64,000 nucleotides of DNA from Aplectana chamaeleonis (lineage: Eukaryota > Nematoda > Chromadorea > Rhabditida > Cosmocercidae): the NCBI GenBank assembly GCA_029168955.1, contig JAPDOI010000441.1, forward strand, positions 124,001 to 188,000, written 5' to 3'. Both the position numbers and the translations under genes were made by a program. The notes beneath the pieces are model-generated. The model ran no database searches and was not told where the DNA came from. It was given only the letters and a program-made list of their open reading frames with translations. Shown piece after piece: positions 47,401 through 58,234 of the stretch (its first letter is position 1; each line of letters begins with the position of its first letter).

Positions 47401-50400
47401 CACAACTTCAAAAGTTTGGGAGGCTACTTCACAGGTCATGTTCTAGTGACCTTGGGTTTTGACGAAACTCGTTTCGTTCCTTCTTCGGTGAGATCTTATT
47501 ATAGTTTCATAAAGCACAATTCATTTAAATATGCACTATAAATTTAAACCTTCGTATTCCCATTTGCTTGGTCGAAATGAACATGTACATTTCTTGGGGA
47601 TGCGATTCCCTTCATAGATGTGATGCGGCGAAGGTTGCAAAACTTCAGAGTGAATTCAGTTAACGCCGTCAAGTAGGAAATTTTGGTGTTCGATTTTCTT
47701 CAGAAATAAGGCCTTTGGTCTGCGTATTATATGTGTGCAAAGTGTCGAACCCCAAATCCGCTGAAGAATGGAGAAGTGAAACAATTCCTGGCCCGCGTCC
47801 TGGGCCCACTCTGTCCCACTCATCAGATGGTTATTCATCCATTATGCAGGAAAATTGAGGTGCGAAACTTTCTACACATATAACACCCAAGGAAAAGGTC
47901 ACAGTTATCACAATCTTGCAACAGAATCGGAAACGAAATTGTTCGCGGACGATGCCTTTGTTCGTTTGCCAAGCAGACCCTGAGAGACCTCGGGACAATC
48001 CTCGGGCAACCACTACTCAGAAACTCAATGGGTCCGACCGCAGATCTCTGTCGGGTCGAACCCCTTACCGTTATCGCCGCTCACTTCTTCCAACTGAGAC
48101 GACGTGGGGGAGAAGTAAAATTTATTCTCCCCCCATGTCGTCTCACCTGGGACTACGTGGAGGAACAATGCTAAAGGGTCCGACCCGACAGAAATCTGGG
48201 GATGGACCCGTTCGAGCTGGGGTCGGACCCGGCAAATGTCTGAATGGGAAACTATGAAATAACTTCGTACACGTCAAGGATGCGGGACACTTTGAAACTG
48301 TGAAACGATTTCACGAAGTCAAGTGAGAACCTTCGAGAGTTTTAAAATTTCTCCTTGGTTAGATTATATCCGGAAGGCCTTTTTCCAAATCAGTTGAATT
48401 CTTCAAAAAATCTTCTGATGTCTTCGTATTGGAATTCTTAAAGCGAGAGTGTCATTGGAATACCATTCATTATGCACTTTTTTTGGCCTAGGGTGCGGTG
48501 CAACAGAAGCAGCAGTGGAGAGGAGCTGGATGAGGCGATGAAGATGAGATGATGAAGGTGTGTTGTGTGATGTTGTGTGTCTATGATTTCGCTTTCCTTA
48601 TGTCGTAATTGAGGTCAGTAGAACAATGGATGAAAACGCGAATAGTTAGTGTATGAGATAACAACTGCGGCTGGCCGCAGCTGTTCTCGTGTTCGCCCCG
48701 CCGGGCCGCTTCGTTCTCGAGTACGCGGGATCGAATTGGTAAGTGTGGCAGAGCGTAAAACACAATATGACAATATGAAATGTTGAAGTGGAGAGGACAA
48801 CGCTCACCGCTCCTCCTTGATCTCCCCATCATCCTCTTCTCCCTCTTCCTCCTCTTCCTCCTCTCCGTCTTCTTCATCATCCAGCTCATCCTCGGTGACG
48901 CTCTCCGTATACCGCTGCATCAAAAGCCGTTCCCCTGAGGCGATATCTCGCGATGTTTGCAGATACGTCTGAAAAAGCAAATATTAAAAGTGAAAAAAGA
49001 AAAGTTCATTTCAATTCTGGTTCTTATTATTGTTGAAATATCATTCAGATAATTATTAAGTACACGGGAATTGCCCTAACGCATTTTTTACTCAATAAGT
49101 TTTTGCACAGCGCTTCGGTTTATCCACGCGGTGACGGGCCCTGAGGGGATTAGGGTTAGTCTGGAGCAAAGGTGCTTGATCATGGGCTCGCAAGGAAAGT
49201 CATGCCGAGCTCCTGGAAGTGTGTTTACGAAATTCCTATGCATCAATGGTGAATATGAAGGAGGAAATGAAGATCTCGAAGCGCCTATTCAGCAGCACAA
49301 ATCTACCCCCTTAGGGCAGATATTGGAGTTTTAGAAGATCTTCTTGATAAACTCCAAACTATAGTCTGTCCCCTGGACCAGTGCCTTCCGTCCGAGCACT
49401 TTTAGAAATACTGCCAGCTGACCGGGCTAGAATTGAGAAGGTCGGCTTGACAATCGGGACCATTTTATCCAGCGGGAAAATGTCAGCTGAGTATTCTGTT
49501 GTGATGCACCAGCTAAGAGTTAAATACGCCGTGAATCTCCTTGGCGTAGGAAACTTTTGACGTAGTGCTCTTAGTTGCATCACGTAAGTCTACACTTCAA
49601 TCTGAGGCGATTTTCGGCCCCGAGCAGCCTAACAGTTCGAATCGCTCTCTCAATCTGCGGGTCCGCTGCTGTTGGTGTCCGAGCCTTTGCGCCCCAACTT
49701 CCGATTGCGCGGTTGGAGTACGAGGAAGCACATGTTGATTTAGAAAAATTCGAAGATTTTCTAGTGTTGGAGCGGCATAAAAGATTTTTTTGTACTCCAC
49801 GCTTCAAATACAGTTTATACTTGCTATTTGCCTTACGAATTTTATAGCAGCAGACAGAAAACTGTAGAATTTGATTTGGTGTGTAACATACGAAAACTGA
49901 TTCGAATGGAATATGATTCACGTAAAAAAGCAAATGTTCGAAAGAGAGCTCTTCTTTCTGAATACAAAACCCTCTATACTCTCTCAAGGAATGGAGAAAT
50001 ATTCGCTTGAGTTTAGGTTCTAAAATTGGAGAGTAGCTGCCCTGTAGGGAGCTCTAAAAAACTTGACTTCCATTATTTTTCCGAATATCATGGAAGCTTT
50101 CTTTCTGAAGCAACTTTCTTTGTGTCAGTTTTCGTAACTTCACATTAACAAATGGATGTACGATCCATTTTAGGGCCTGCTTCACATCCGTAACTACGGA
50201 CGAACGCTGTCGTGAGACGCATAATCGTACCGAGACTTTGTGGTCCCAACACGACTTTGTTTGCGTTGCATGCCGCAACAACGGTTGTCCGCAACTGCGC
50301 GCATAAAGCAAACTCCAAAATGGAGTGTACACGCATATCCTTCGGGGGAAAGATATTCTCCTAAAAGTTGTCTCACACCTCGACTTCTCTTAGGCGTCAT

Positions 50401-51492
50401 CTCTTAGGCATCTCAAAATTCAAACTGTCGCCTTTTAGAGATTTCTTCCTGATTTTTCGCATGCAACATTGGGCAGAGATCCGTGCATTCAAATTCGTTG
50501 AAAATATGGTGTTCACTCGAAGCTTAGTTTCAATTTTATTTGAAAGAGCATTTGTCCGAACTCCTTTGAATCCTTCAAGATTTCTACAGTTTCTGAAATA
50601 TGGATAAGGTAAGTTCACTTGCGCTGTCTGAGAATTTCAGCTTCGCAGTCACGCGGAACGCTTTAAACGAGTTTGTGGGGAAGATTTGAGGAGATCTCGA
50701 GCAGTTATCGGAAATCTCTCGCAAATACCTAAGCCTGCGAGACTTCCAGAAAATCTCGGGTTTTTCTAACTGTTCTGGGTAGTCTTTGAAAATGCTTGCT
50801 AGTTTTCAGAGCATTGTTAACTAATTCGCTGCTGTACCTCTGAATTTTTTTTCAGCACTTCAGTGGAGTTTTCGTCACTTTGAACAAGTTTGAATTGAAT
50901 TGAATTAATTTCACTGAATTTTTGTTTCTCACTTTTCTTTAGATATCTGTCAAAACTTTCAAGGAATCTTTCTGAATTTGTAAGGTCTTACCAGTTTTTG
51001 CAGAGCTTGGATTCGCTCTTTTTTTTGGAATGCTTTACCGCCTTCTCCGTTTTTTGCAAGAATTCTGATTTCTCAAAAACAATTGTCGGACTGAAACTCA
51101 TGTTTTGTCAACTAAACGTTCGTTCCCTAATGTGTCTCAGATAACGTCATTTCCTAATTTTCTCTTTGCTACTCGGTCTATCCATTGAAATTCAGTACAG
51201 ACCCTGTTGTCGATTTGTCTGAGTGTAATATTGGCCTGTTTCCTATCATCTGCCTCCTTGATAAGATTCAGAATGAGCAGCGCATTCGGATCATTTGTAG
51301 CTTCCTACAAAAAACAACAACGCTATAATCAATAGTGGGGCAAGGCGAGAGGATTCAGACTGAGGAACTCACCTTATCAATAACACCAATGAGTTTTCCT
51401 GAGCGAATAATGGATAGAGCATTGAGCGAATTGCCGAACATTTCGTCCGTTTTCACCTCGACATTCCGCAGAAAATCACCATCAATGCTCAT
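38419..51492 (-). CDS. egl-43: EVI1/MECOM-type zinc-finger transcription factor (EGL-43 orthologue)
   Basis: Nuclear DNA-binding regulator; in C. elegans EGL-43 acts in neuron migration and anchor-cell fate. Twelve phase-consistent exons in transcript order: 51492-51373, 51304-51203, 48968-48808, 44833-44693, 43527-43413, 43353-43168, 43105-43014, 42823-42605, 42548-42425, 40786-40721, 40555-40484, 38541-38419; 506 residues. Residues 41-95 resemble the C-terminal half of a PR domain ([18 protein letters not shown]), followed by an acidic tract (100-127). Fingers 1-2 are C2H2 (164-184, 192-212: [25 protein letters not shown]); finger 3 is C2HC (218-238). PLDLT at 329-333 fits a CtBP-binding motif. 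The second cluster is at 415-435, 443-464 and 472-492 ([49 protein letters not shown]), almost identical to vertebrate EVI1. Exon 2 donor GTCTGT is the weakest call; upstream exons remain possible. Confidence 0.93.
38770..38812 (+). repeat. Short relic resembling retrotransposon 2A-like region
   Basis: ctgcaaatggcatgcgtgg.. reads [13 protein letters not shown], close to LQMAGVERNPGPAQ of the retrotransposons, with 24 of 29 bases matching copy 1. The similarity stops on both sides. Either a decayed fragment or coincidence. It lies in the last egl-43 intron, antisense to the gene. Confidence 0.35.
38979..39452. repeat. MITE family A in last egl-43 intron
   Basis: TTAAAGGCAGTGTTCACGAT to atcgtgaacattgCCTTCAA. 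Interior tttccgatggcaaattg is shared with 45473 and 57779. Confidence 0.88.
39453..40483. other. egl-43 intron, no further feature
   Basis: Non-coding intronic sequence between the MITE and the fifth-finger exon. Confidence 0.4.
40787..42424. other. egl-43 intron, no further feature
   Basis: A 1.64 kb intron that splits the fourth finger immediately after CKFCQK. Apart from the tandem duplication at 41333 nothing is recognised. Confidence 0.5.
41333..41398. repeat. ~33 bp tandem duplication in egl-43 intron
   Basis: atactaggtttcccaacag + gagccctcttcgtg is repeated immediately with one difference. Confidence 0.9.
43528..44692. other. egl-43 intron splitting finger 1
   Basis: 1165 bp. It interrupts finger 1 inside the Ser codon between FSSA and GLKQH. 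No repeat recognised. Confidence 0.5.
45473..45934. repeat. MITE family A in egl-43 intron
   Basis: TTAAAGGCAGTGTCCGCGAT to atcgtgaccgctgCCTTTAA, 462 bp; interior gttgcttggcaatttgccat as in 57779. The right TTAA is shared with the next repeat. Confidence 0.9.
45931..46450. repeat. Family C-like MITE abutting the family A element
   Basis: TTAAGGGCACAGCTTATCC at the left. The interior tctcgcttattagaaggaat and tatatggaaatcacaaaat resemble family C. The right end is eroded near 46450. Confidence 0.5.
47002..47238. repeat. Repeat family H, copy 1
   Basis: About 200 bp with inverted ends (ggtccgaccgcagatttc...; ...cgacccgacagaaatctg), near-identical in long stretches to 48018-48241 about 1 kb away in the same orientation. 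Confidence 0.8.
48018..48241. repeat. Repeat family H, copy 2
   Basis: Direct repeat of 47002-47238 (cttcttccaactgagacg, ggaggaacaatgctaaagg, gaaatctggggatggaccc). Probably a second insertion or a local duplication. Confidence 0.8.
48969..51202. other. egl-43 intron 2, no feature recognised
   Basis: 2.2 kb, AT-rich. Several antisense-paired frames (49575-50618) are not convincing genes. Confidence 0.4.
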
Positions 51493-51720
51493 CGCTACCG
51501 TATTGTGGCGAGGTTGAGTGATACCTTAAGCGAGGAGGAGAGGATGCTTGAGGGATGTGCATAGAGGAGGAGGTCCCTCCCCGCTTGTTGCTACGACCAA
51601 TCAGAATCGCGCGGGGCGGGGCCATCTGAGTGCGAAGAGCCGCTTGGATGCGCTCGCTCGCACACTGACGTAATACGGTACCGCCAGCTGACTGCCACAT
51701 TCAGATGAGACGGGAATCGG
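51493..51720 (-). promoter_or_regulatory. Likely 5' UTR / promoter of egl-43
   Basis: Immediately upstream of the ATG, a GC-rich island carries (on the plus strand) an ACCAATCAG CCAAT-type box at about 51597, GGGGCGGGG at about 51615, TGACGTAA near 51666 and an E-box CAGCTG at 51685-51690. It contrasts with the AT-rich surroundings. Promoter role is inferred from position and motif content. Confidence 0.35.
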
Positions 51721-52998
51721 ATGTACCTAGAGCTAAGAAGTGAAGTTTCAGCCTCATCGGATGTCTAAGAGGTTGTGGAAGGGAAGTTATGCCAATTGAT
51801 TGAGTGAGCAGAATGAAAGGTTGAGGATCTTCTTGAGAAAAAGGTGTATAATACTGAAAAGCAGCAAGTTTACTTTGGCGACTTTCCGCTATCTATTTGT
51901 TAAGGAAAATTTTGAACAAGGAAAAACAATTGAGAACTACATATCTGGGGCGTGCGAATGTTAATTGCGGAACCGAAGGCCATAGACCTCTGCAGCCAAC
52001 GAGGAACAGGGTCTGCCCAGCATGGCTGGAAATCATGAGTTAGAAACTAATATATAGGTTCCTCATTCCCACAAAATTCACTAGTAGCTCCTTTCCATCG
52101 CTTGAAATTGTTTAGATGTTGGAAAATGTGAAATAAATAATGAACTACAATCCACACAAATTCTGTGCATTTTTTTTTCCGAACCGCTTGCAAAGGTTGG
52201 CGTAACAGAAGCCCATCATAATGTCTCAATCGCTCCTGAAGCCAGATACATGTAGACCAAAAACAACAGGAGGGTACTCCTTACATAAATTGATCAAACA
52301 GAATTAAGTGTTGAGGGCGTGAAGGCAAGATGTCTTTTCAAGCCTAGAGGGCAGTCACGATAAAACCGCATCTTATTCCAGTGTTTTAGTGCGATTAAAT
52401 CCACATAGTATAGCCTGTTAGCGGAAAGGACCTACAAAACCCTCGCTTTTCGGGAAAACTGTTCTATAAACACTCGGAACATTCGGCTCCCGCGTTCAAC
52501 GCTTATTGCGTCTGAATTTAAACGCCGAACATTTATAATTTTGTTTACCCAGTACATTCACTAAGGTTTAGCAACTCGCTGGCAAGGGTCTCGCAAGAAT
52601 CACTACCCCCCACCCCACACCCCACCGTTTCGAACTTTCAAGAAAAAATATCACGATGCCCCTTTTGGGGTGTAGGAAATGTTTTGATTTCAAAGCATGG
52701 GGAAAACTTTCTTATTTTTTCTCATCTTTTGGATGGAAAAACGATGGAAGTACTGTTGCATTTCGCAATTGAAACTGCACATCATTAAAAAAAATTCTGT
52801 TGAGTTTTCGTTTGTCTTTTTATTCCCTGGATAGCCGTAAATCTTGCACGATAAAAATGGCTCACGATCTACTAAAATCTTGATTTTTTTTTAGAAGTTT
52901 CTTCGACCAGCCTCTATAACCCGTGGGCAAGCTAGTCAGTCCTGCTCGACCCCTCCCTTAGTAGATATCTTTGTTTATATTCCACCAAAATTGGTGAT
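51721..52998. other. Upstream region of egl-43, no gene recognised
   Basis: Non-coding. 52345-52460 resembles 60445-60560 (accgcatct...atagcct...ctac/tcaa) and 52535-52567 matches 61142-61174, so old repeats are present. Confidence 0.4.
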
Positions 52999-53510
52999 TT
53001 GAAGGCAATGTACACCATTGAAAAAAATCGTATTATAGTTTTCGATGTTTTGAATAGGTGAGTCCACCAAGTAGGGGATAATAGGCAAAAGTCTCCATAG
53101 AATACTCAAATACCGGAAAAAAACTGTTTGTAGAAATATCTAACATCGAACCTGACGTGGGGGGAATGGTTTCGCGCTTTAAAATCATTAGGTAAGCGGC
53201 TTTACTTTCCGTTTTTTGTACCGAAAATTCTTCAAAATCAGAGGGCCAATGTACATGCTGCGCTGTTGGAACCTTTCGCGATAAAAAATATTCGGAAATT
53301 CGTTTCCTGTTTCTCTGGTGAAATGAACGCAGGACAACTGTTATAGGACGCGGGCGGTGTGACCTAATGGGTTGGCTGTCCCGCGAGATTATCACCTACT
53401 TTCCGGCCGTTTTTCGTTGCACTTCCGCTTTTACTCTTCTTAAAGGGGCCTAAAGCTTATGTTTTTCCTGAAAAAACGGGCAACTTTTCCATTGTAAACA
53501 CTGCCTTTAA
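52999..53510. repeat. MITE family A, divergent variant
   Basis: TTGAAGGCAATGTACACCATTG to cattgtaaacactgCCTTTAA; interior inverted relative to 12033-12591. 512 bp. Confidence 0.8.
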
Positions 53511-53643
53511 CTTGGGTTATGGCCTGAGTTGACTGCCAATGACTCGATTGGGTAATAAGACAGTTCCGGACTAATGTTAGCTCGTCTTGAGGTGGTTGTA
53601 ATGGGGGGGCATTTGCCTACCTTTGTTTGTTATAGTAGGCTGT

Positions 53644-53652
53644 TAATAAATA

Positions 53653-53711
<59 letters not shown>

Positions 53712-53712
53712 T
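53644..53712. repeat. (AAT)n microsatellite
   Basis: About 20 AAT/TAA units with minor interruption at the start. Confidence 0.95.
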
Positions 53713-53904
53713 CATTGAAAAATAATTTTTGCAGACGTTCGAAAATAATATATAGTATCACTCGTGCAGCCATGGAAATGGAAGAATATAGTAATTCTTT
53801 TATTACGTTAAAAATGACCCTACTCTAAGCTCAGGATTGGAATATATTAGAATTGCACCTTAAAGTTAATTGGAAACGGAACAATATTCTACGCCAAACA
53901 GTAT

Positions 53905-54154
53905 TAGTTAGGGGCCGAAGGAAAGAACGGAGCAACAGAGAGTGGAGAATCGCAAAAGACAAGTCCACAAAAGATTTCATTGTCACAACAAACAGTTCCA
54001 CTGAGAGTAAAGAGGCGGGGGGAGAGTAAAGGATTTCGTGCCCTTCCGGTGCTTTTTTCTCGATTCCTTTGTCGCTTCAGTTCTACCCAGGGGCAAAACA
54101 ATCGGTTTAGCGATTAATCCCAATTTCGAAGATTATCGTGAACACTGCCTTTAA
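53905..54154. repeat. MITE family A, right part
   Basis: Right end gattatcgtgaacactgCCTTTAA at 54154. The interior matches the inverse of 58860-59050 (gagagtggagaatcg, aaagatttca..tcacaa). Left end not found. Confidence 0.6.
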
Positions 54155-55155
54155 ATTCATTTCAGGTAAGCTAAAGGCCAACCTGTGACTAAAGGGACGC
54201 TTTGCAATGTGCGGAGAGGTCGCAAACCATTAATGCTTTTCTTGTGGATGTATGCTCAAAAACAATAAGAGGCAACAAACTGATCCACTTTCACGGGTGG
54301 CGGCGCGAAATTTCGAGGCGTTCTAAATAGATCGATGTTTAATTGAAGAGGCAATGTTTGTGGATAAATAGTCGCATTTCGAGGATGAGCGCTACCGTAG
54401 GTGCGACGCGATGCGACAATGAATGGCCGCATCGCGAACTCGATTTGAACGAACGGAGGCACAACTGTCATTAAATTCGAGGCGAATCCAGACAAAATCA
54501 GCAAATATTTCGCTTGTTTGAAATCAAAGAGGAACAATGCTTGGGATCGAAAAGCAAAGAAGACCTGATGACAGCTCAGTGGTCGATCAGATGCCGAAAA
54601 CAAACAGATAAAATGTTGGAACGAGCAGAAAACAATGTGCGATTGACCTAAAGATGATTGGAGCAGGTCATTTGTGTGTGTATGATTGGGCAAAACGGAT
54701 TAGAAGGCCAAACGAGGACAGGTGATAGGTGACAGCTCCTCCTTCTCCTCCTCCCAATGCCTCACCTTGCCACGCCCACACCACATCCGAAGGCGCCATT
54801 GTGGGAAGGGGTGTGCGCATATTCATTGAGCCATATGTGCACTTTGGAATGCGTCTTTTCGACTTGAGATTTCCTCTGTCGGATAGGTGCGAGCGATTTA
54901 AAGGAAGTCTGTAATCCGATTGGATATTTACTATTTACGGACATAAGGCAGAAAACTGACACGGTTTTCTTGTTTCCCGAACAATTCTCTGAAGGGGATT
55001 GGTTTTGGGGAGCCACAAAGAGTGAAGAGGCTCATTCTTAGTAGCATTCTTAGATCAGTGTGACGGTTCATTCTGCAAAGTGTCTCGAGTAATATAGGAG
55101 TTCTTCATAGCATATTCAGAAAATCATCTTGAACTACAGGATACAGCGGCGCTAC
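54155..55155. other. No gene recognised
   Basis: The 145-codon minus frame at 54256-54693 has no motif or family resemblance; left uncalled. Confidence 0.35.
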
Positions 55156-55482
55156 TCATGAAAAACATTGGGATCGCTTGCAGTATGGTGGGGAATTTTT
55201 GGAAGATACAGGATTGAAGAATGATCCATCCATTAGGCTCTCGTCATAGTCGACCGAAGGCCGGACTGAGACGTCTCTAACAATCATACGCCGTCCGGAG
55301 CCGTCCCTATTGGTCGGCTGCATGCCAACCGATTTTGCAGGCATAATGTCGGTGTAATTCAAGTTAGAAGCCATGAGACTGTCTGGCGGGAAAATGTGCC
55401 GCAGGAAAACGTGGAGGAGATCCCTATCGACCGAATGATTTTGTGCCGAATTGCTGACTGTCTCTTCTTTGCTGAATGACAC
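55156..55482 (-). CDS. Possible orphan exon upstream of egl-43
   Basis: An open minus-strand frame with protein-like composition: ATG at 55374 (context CTCATGG), then MASNLNYTDIMPAKSVG, RRMIVRDVSVRPSVDYDESL and MDGSFFNP, where a GTATCT donor could end an exon at 55210. It could be an alternative first exon of egl-43 (3.7 kb downstream on this strand), but its phase does not join cleanly to any acceptor I see before 51492. It may equally be part of another gene or a chance frame. Confidence 0.3.
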   Translation of the reverse strand: MSFSKEETVSNSAQNHSVDRDLLHVFLRHIFPPDSLMASNLNYTDIMPAKSVGMQPTNRDGSGRRMIVRDVSVRPSVDYDESLMDGSFFNPVSSKNSPPYCKRSQCFS

Positions 55483-55550
55483 GGACGAAACTCGAGCGCA
55501 ACGTGGCCTGATCAGTACGCTGTTTTTTTACGAGAATCCCTCCTCAGTTA

Positions 55551-56393
55551 GGTTCCGTCCATAGCAGACCTCCTAGCGTTAAGTGACGCGGGGGGCTGGC
55601 ATCTTCTACATTTGTTATCGATCTGACTCCCCAGCGAGGACTGCAGCCGGCCTGTCGCTGACGGTGGAGGCATAGCGGAAGTATTGGTTGCATGCGCCAG
55701 CCGTCGAGCGTCATGCGCCAGCGTTCGAGCCACGACTGGAGGCCAATGGTACACTTTTGCGACACGCGGTCACGTCGCTCTGCATAGCGACAGCGACCAG
55801 CTCCCGCCATTTAGATCTGTCGCCAGGGTCGAGCGGGGTTGTGAAATTCCTCAACAGGGGGTCGCAAAATTTTTGGCCCGAAATTGAAGGGCTGGGGGGG
55901 GGGTCGCGAAAATCACGGAACAAAAATGAGAATTCATAAAAGTAAAAAAAATAGAACTCGTTTTCCACTATCAAAAATGTAAAAAAAGTTTTGCAAAAAA
56001 AAGTGTCAAAAAGTATTTCTCGGGGGGATCGCAAAAATTTCGGATTTTCGGACAAAAATTTGATGGCCGGGAGGGGGGTCGCTTCGATTTCGGAATATTA
56101 CACAACGCCCCGCTTGACCCTGTCTGTCGCTGTCGCAGTGTGCTGCACAGCGACAGTAGTAACGACAGGCATAGGCACATTTGCAGTGTGTCAGCCTTCC
56201 GCGACACGTCGCTGCGACGGACACGCGATAACTGTTCCTACGACGGTCAAAGTCGTTAATCCGATGCTGGTGCCTCCACGATCTGTGCTAAATGTCATGA
56301 CTTACGCTCATGACAGCGACAATGTATACCATTGGCCTGACCCCTGTGCTGGTCTTTGACGCCTGCCGCCTGTAGTCTGCTATGGACGGAACC
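55551..56393. mobile_element. PIF/Harbinger-like non-autonomous foldback element, 843 bp
   Basis: Terminal inverted repeats GGTTCCGTCCATAGCAGAC and inverse are flanked by direct TTA (55548-55550, 56394-56396). A 3 bp TTA duplication is typical of PIF/Harbinger. The interior is a degenerate large palindrome (gtcgcaaaatttttggccc against its inverse; repeats of gcgacag). No transposase. Confidence 0.82.
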
Positions 56394-56396
56394 TTA

Positions 56397-57108
56397 ACAA
56401 TGAATTGAAGACGTATCGACCAGGACGTCCAAGACTGGATCAGGCCGGACCAGGCGGGCTCAAGCCGGCGATATCGGTGATATTTCCACCTCACTAAGCA
56501 ATTAATTGCATACGTGTCGATCGGGACGACTCAGGCGTGCTCATTCCGGCCACATTGGGGTTATTTTTTACACCCGATTCGCATGATTTAAGTGCTTTTC
56601 GGCCGGACTGGCTACGACCGGACGGCCGACTATGACGGCTAGAATGGAAATGTTCGGATTCTGAAGCTTGGTTGATGCACTAGACTTTAGAAGGTCCTCT
56701 CAACTTCTTACACATTCTTAACCAGCACCAAGCGAAGCGTTAGAAGTTTCTTAGGGTTCCTGATTCCCAACTACGTTTGTTCTGGTTTGCATGTGTTCTA
56801 GTTTTAGGCCTTTCCAGATATGCTCGCGCTTAACAACACCTGGGACTTCTCACATCCCTTTACTACTTGGACCCCAAAAGTTTCCTTTTACTCTACCAGG
56901 ATACAGTCTTCTTCTGAACTCACTGAATTGATTCTCATACAACTTCCATTATTGAATTAGACAACAGTCAGAAAACAACCATTAATAAAAGTAGCGTTTA
57001 CCACTAGTAGAATGTGTGTGCCTACTCTGTTCGTAACGTAATTTATCTGGTCCATTGTTGACCCGGGCCCTTCAAGAAGATCTGCAAGTAAACGTCTCAA
57101 TTACTTGA
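56397..57108. other. No gene recognised
   Basis: Non-coding. 56400-56660 has repeated gaccgg/ggccggac words; no element boundaries found. Confidence 0.35.
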
Positions 57109-57664
57109 TTAAAGGCAGTGGTCACGATGAAAAACGTTATCGAAAAAACTACAAAAATCAGCTTAGATCAAAAACAGCTGAAAAACTATGAAGGTAGCGC
57201 GGTGAAAAACGGTCTACAAATAGAGTTTCTAGGGCCCAAAGAAGCTAGTTCGTGCACACGTGCACAGCGATGACGAAACAGATCGCAGTCTCATGCCGAG
57301 CAGTCAAAAATCATCGACATTCAGAGGACGAAATAAATGCAAATTTAACGAATAAAAACAGTTGAATAATGAAAGCATCACTTCAGTCAAAGTTTTTGAC
57401 TAGATGTGTACATAAATTCGAAGGTTCATTGACTGACATTCAATTTCAAGCTAGCTGATGTTCTTGATATAAGAGGTCATCGATGCCGATGATGTGGAGA
57501 GGGCTCGTCCACCATCAAAAGGCAAGAAAGTTCAGGTTTCAAATTCGGCCCAAAACAATTGTTTTTTCGCGATTTTTTCTTATAGGTCCTACTACTCGAG
57601 ACCCAGGAAAGGATTTGGAGAGAAAAAGACGACAAGCATATTTGATCGCGACCACTGCCTTTAA
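57109..57664. repeat. MITE family A variant
   Basis: TTAAAGGCAGTGGTCACGATG to gatcgcgaccactgCCTTTAA, 556 bp, non-coding. Confidence 0.9.
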
Positions 57665-57778
57665 TTGTCCGATTATTTAAAATATTTTTTCGTATGAATG
57701 TTGCGCTGGAGGCAATCTTCTATGGTTTTTTAGCTCTGAATATTAACTCTTTTCCTCATTGCATTAATGCGAGCCAAG

Positions 57779-58234
57779 TTAAAGGCAGTGTTCACGATGA
57801 ATATCGCACCCGAGTTCGACCCAAAAATGGTATTGTATGGTCGTGAGGTGACTAATAATGAAGAAACAGGGAAGAAAAACGTCCAGAATAAGTCAAAATA
57901 GCGGTTTCTAAATTCAGGGCGTGGACGAGAATCATGGGCCCTGCTGATTTCGGCAAGCGCGCGCTAATCGCGAAATCTGCGCGAATCGATAATGCTAACT
58001 GTGGCAGAGTTGCTTGGCAATTTGCCATCGAAACGTGTGCGGCGCCACAAGCTCGTCCGATTGGTGGGCGGACCGGGCATAGGTAGGCGCACCGGGAGAG
58101 CTTTCAAAGCCGTTTGTATTTATTTCTGGCCAGTTTTCGTTGCTTTCTTCGACCCTAACCTCTCCAGCATCTGCCAACTTTATGTGTCACACCGAGACCT
58201 CGAGAACGAGATTTATCGTGAACACTGCCTTTAA
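57779..58234. repeat. MITE family A
   Basis: TTAAAGGCAGTGTTCACGATG to atcgtgaacactgCCTTTAA; 456 bp; interior shared with 45473 and 38979. Only 114 bp from the previous MITE. Confidence 0.93.

Noticed and set aside
48581..48889. Basic Lys/Arg-rich minus-strand frame
   Set aside because: Wrong frame of the egl-43 exon 48808-48968; the phase-consistent frame is the acidic tract.
53574..53828. Frame with a poly-Asn run
   Set aside because: Produced by the AAT microsatellite.
54256..54693. 145-codon minus-strand frame
   Set aside because: No motif, no convincing splice sites, no recognisable family; could be chance.
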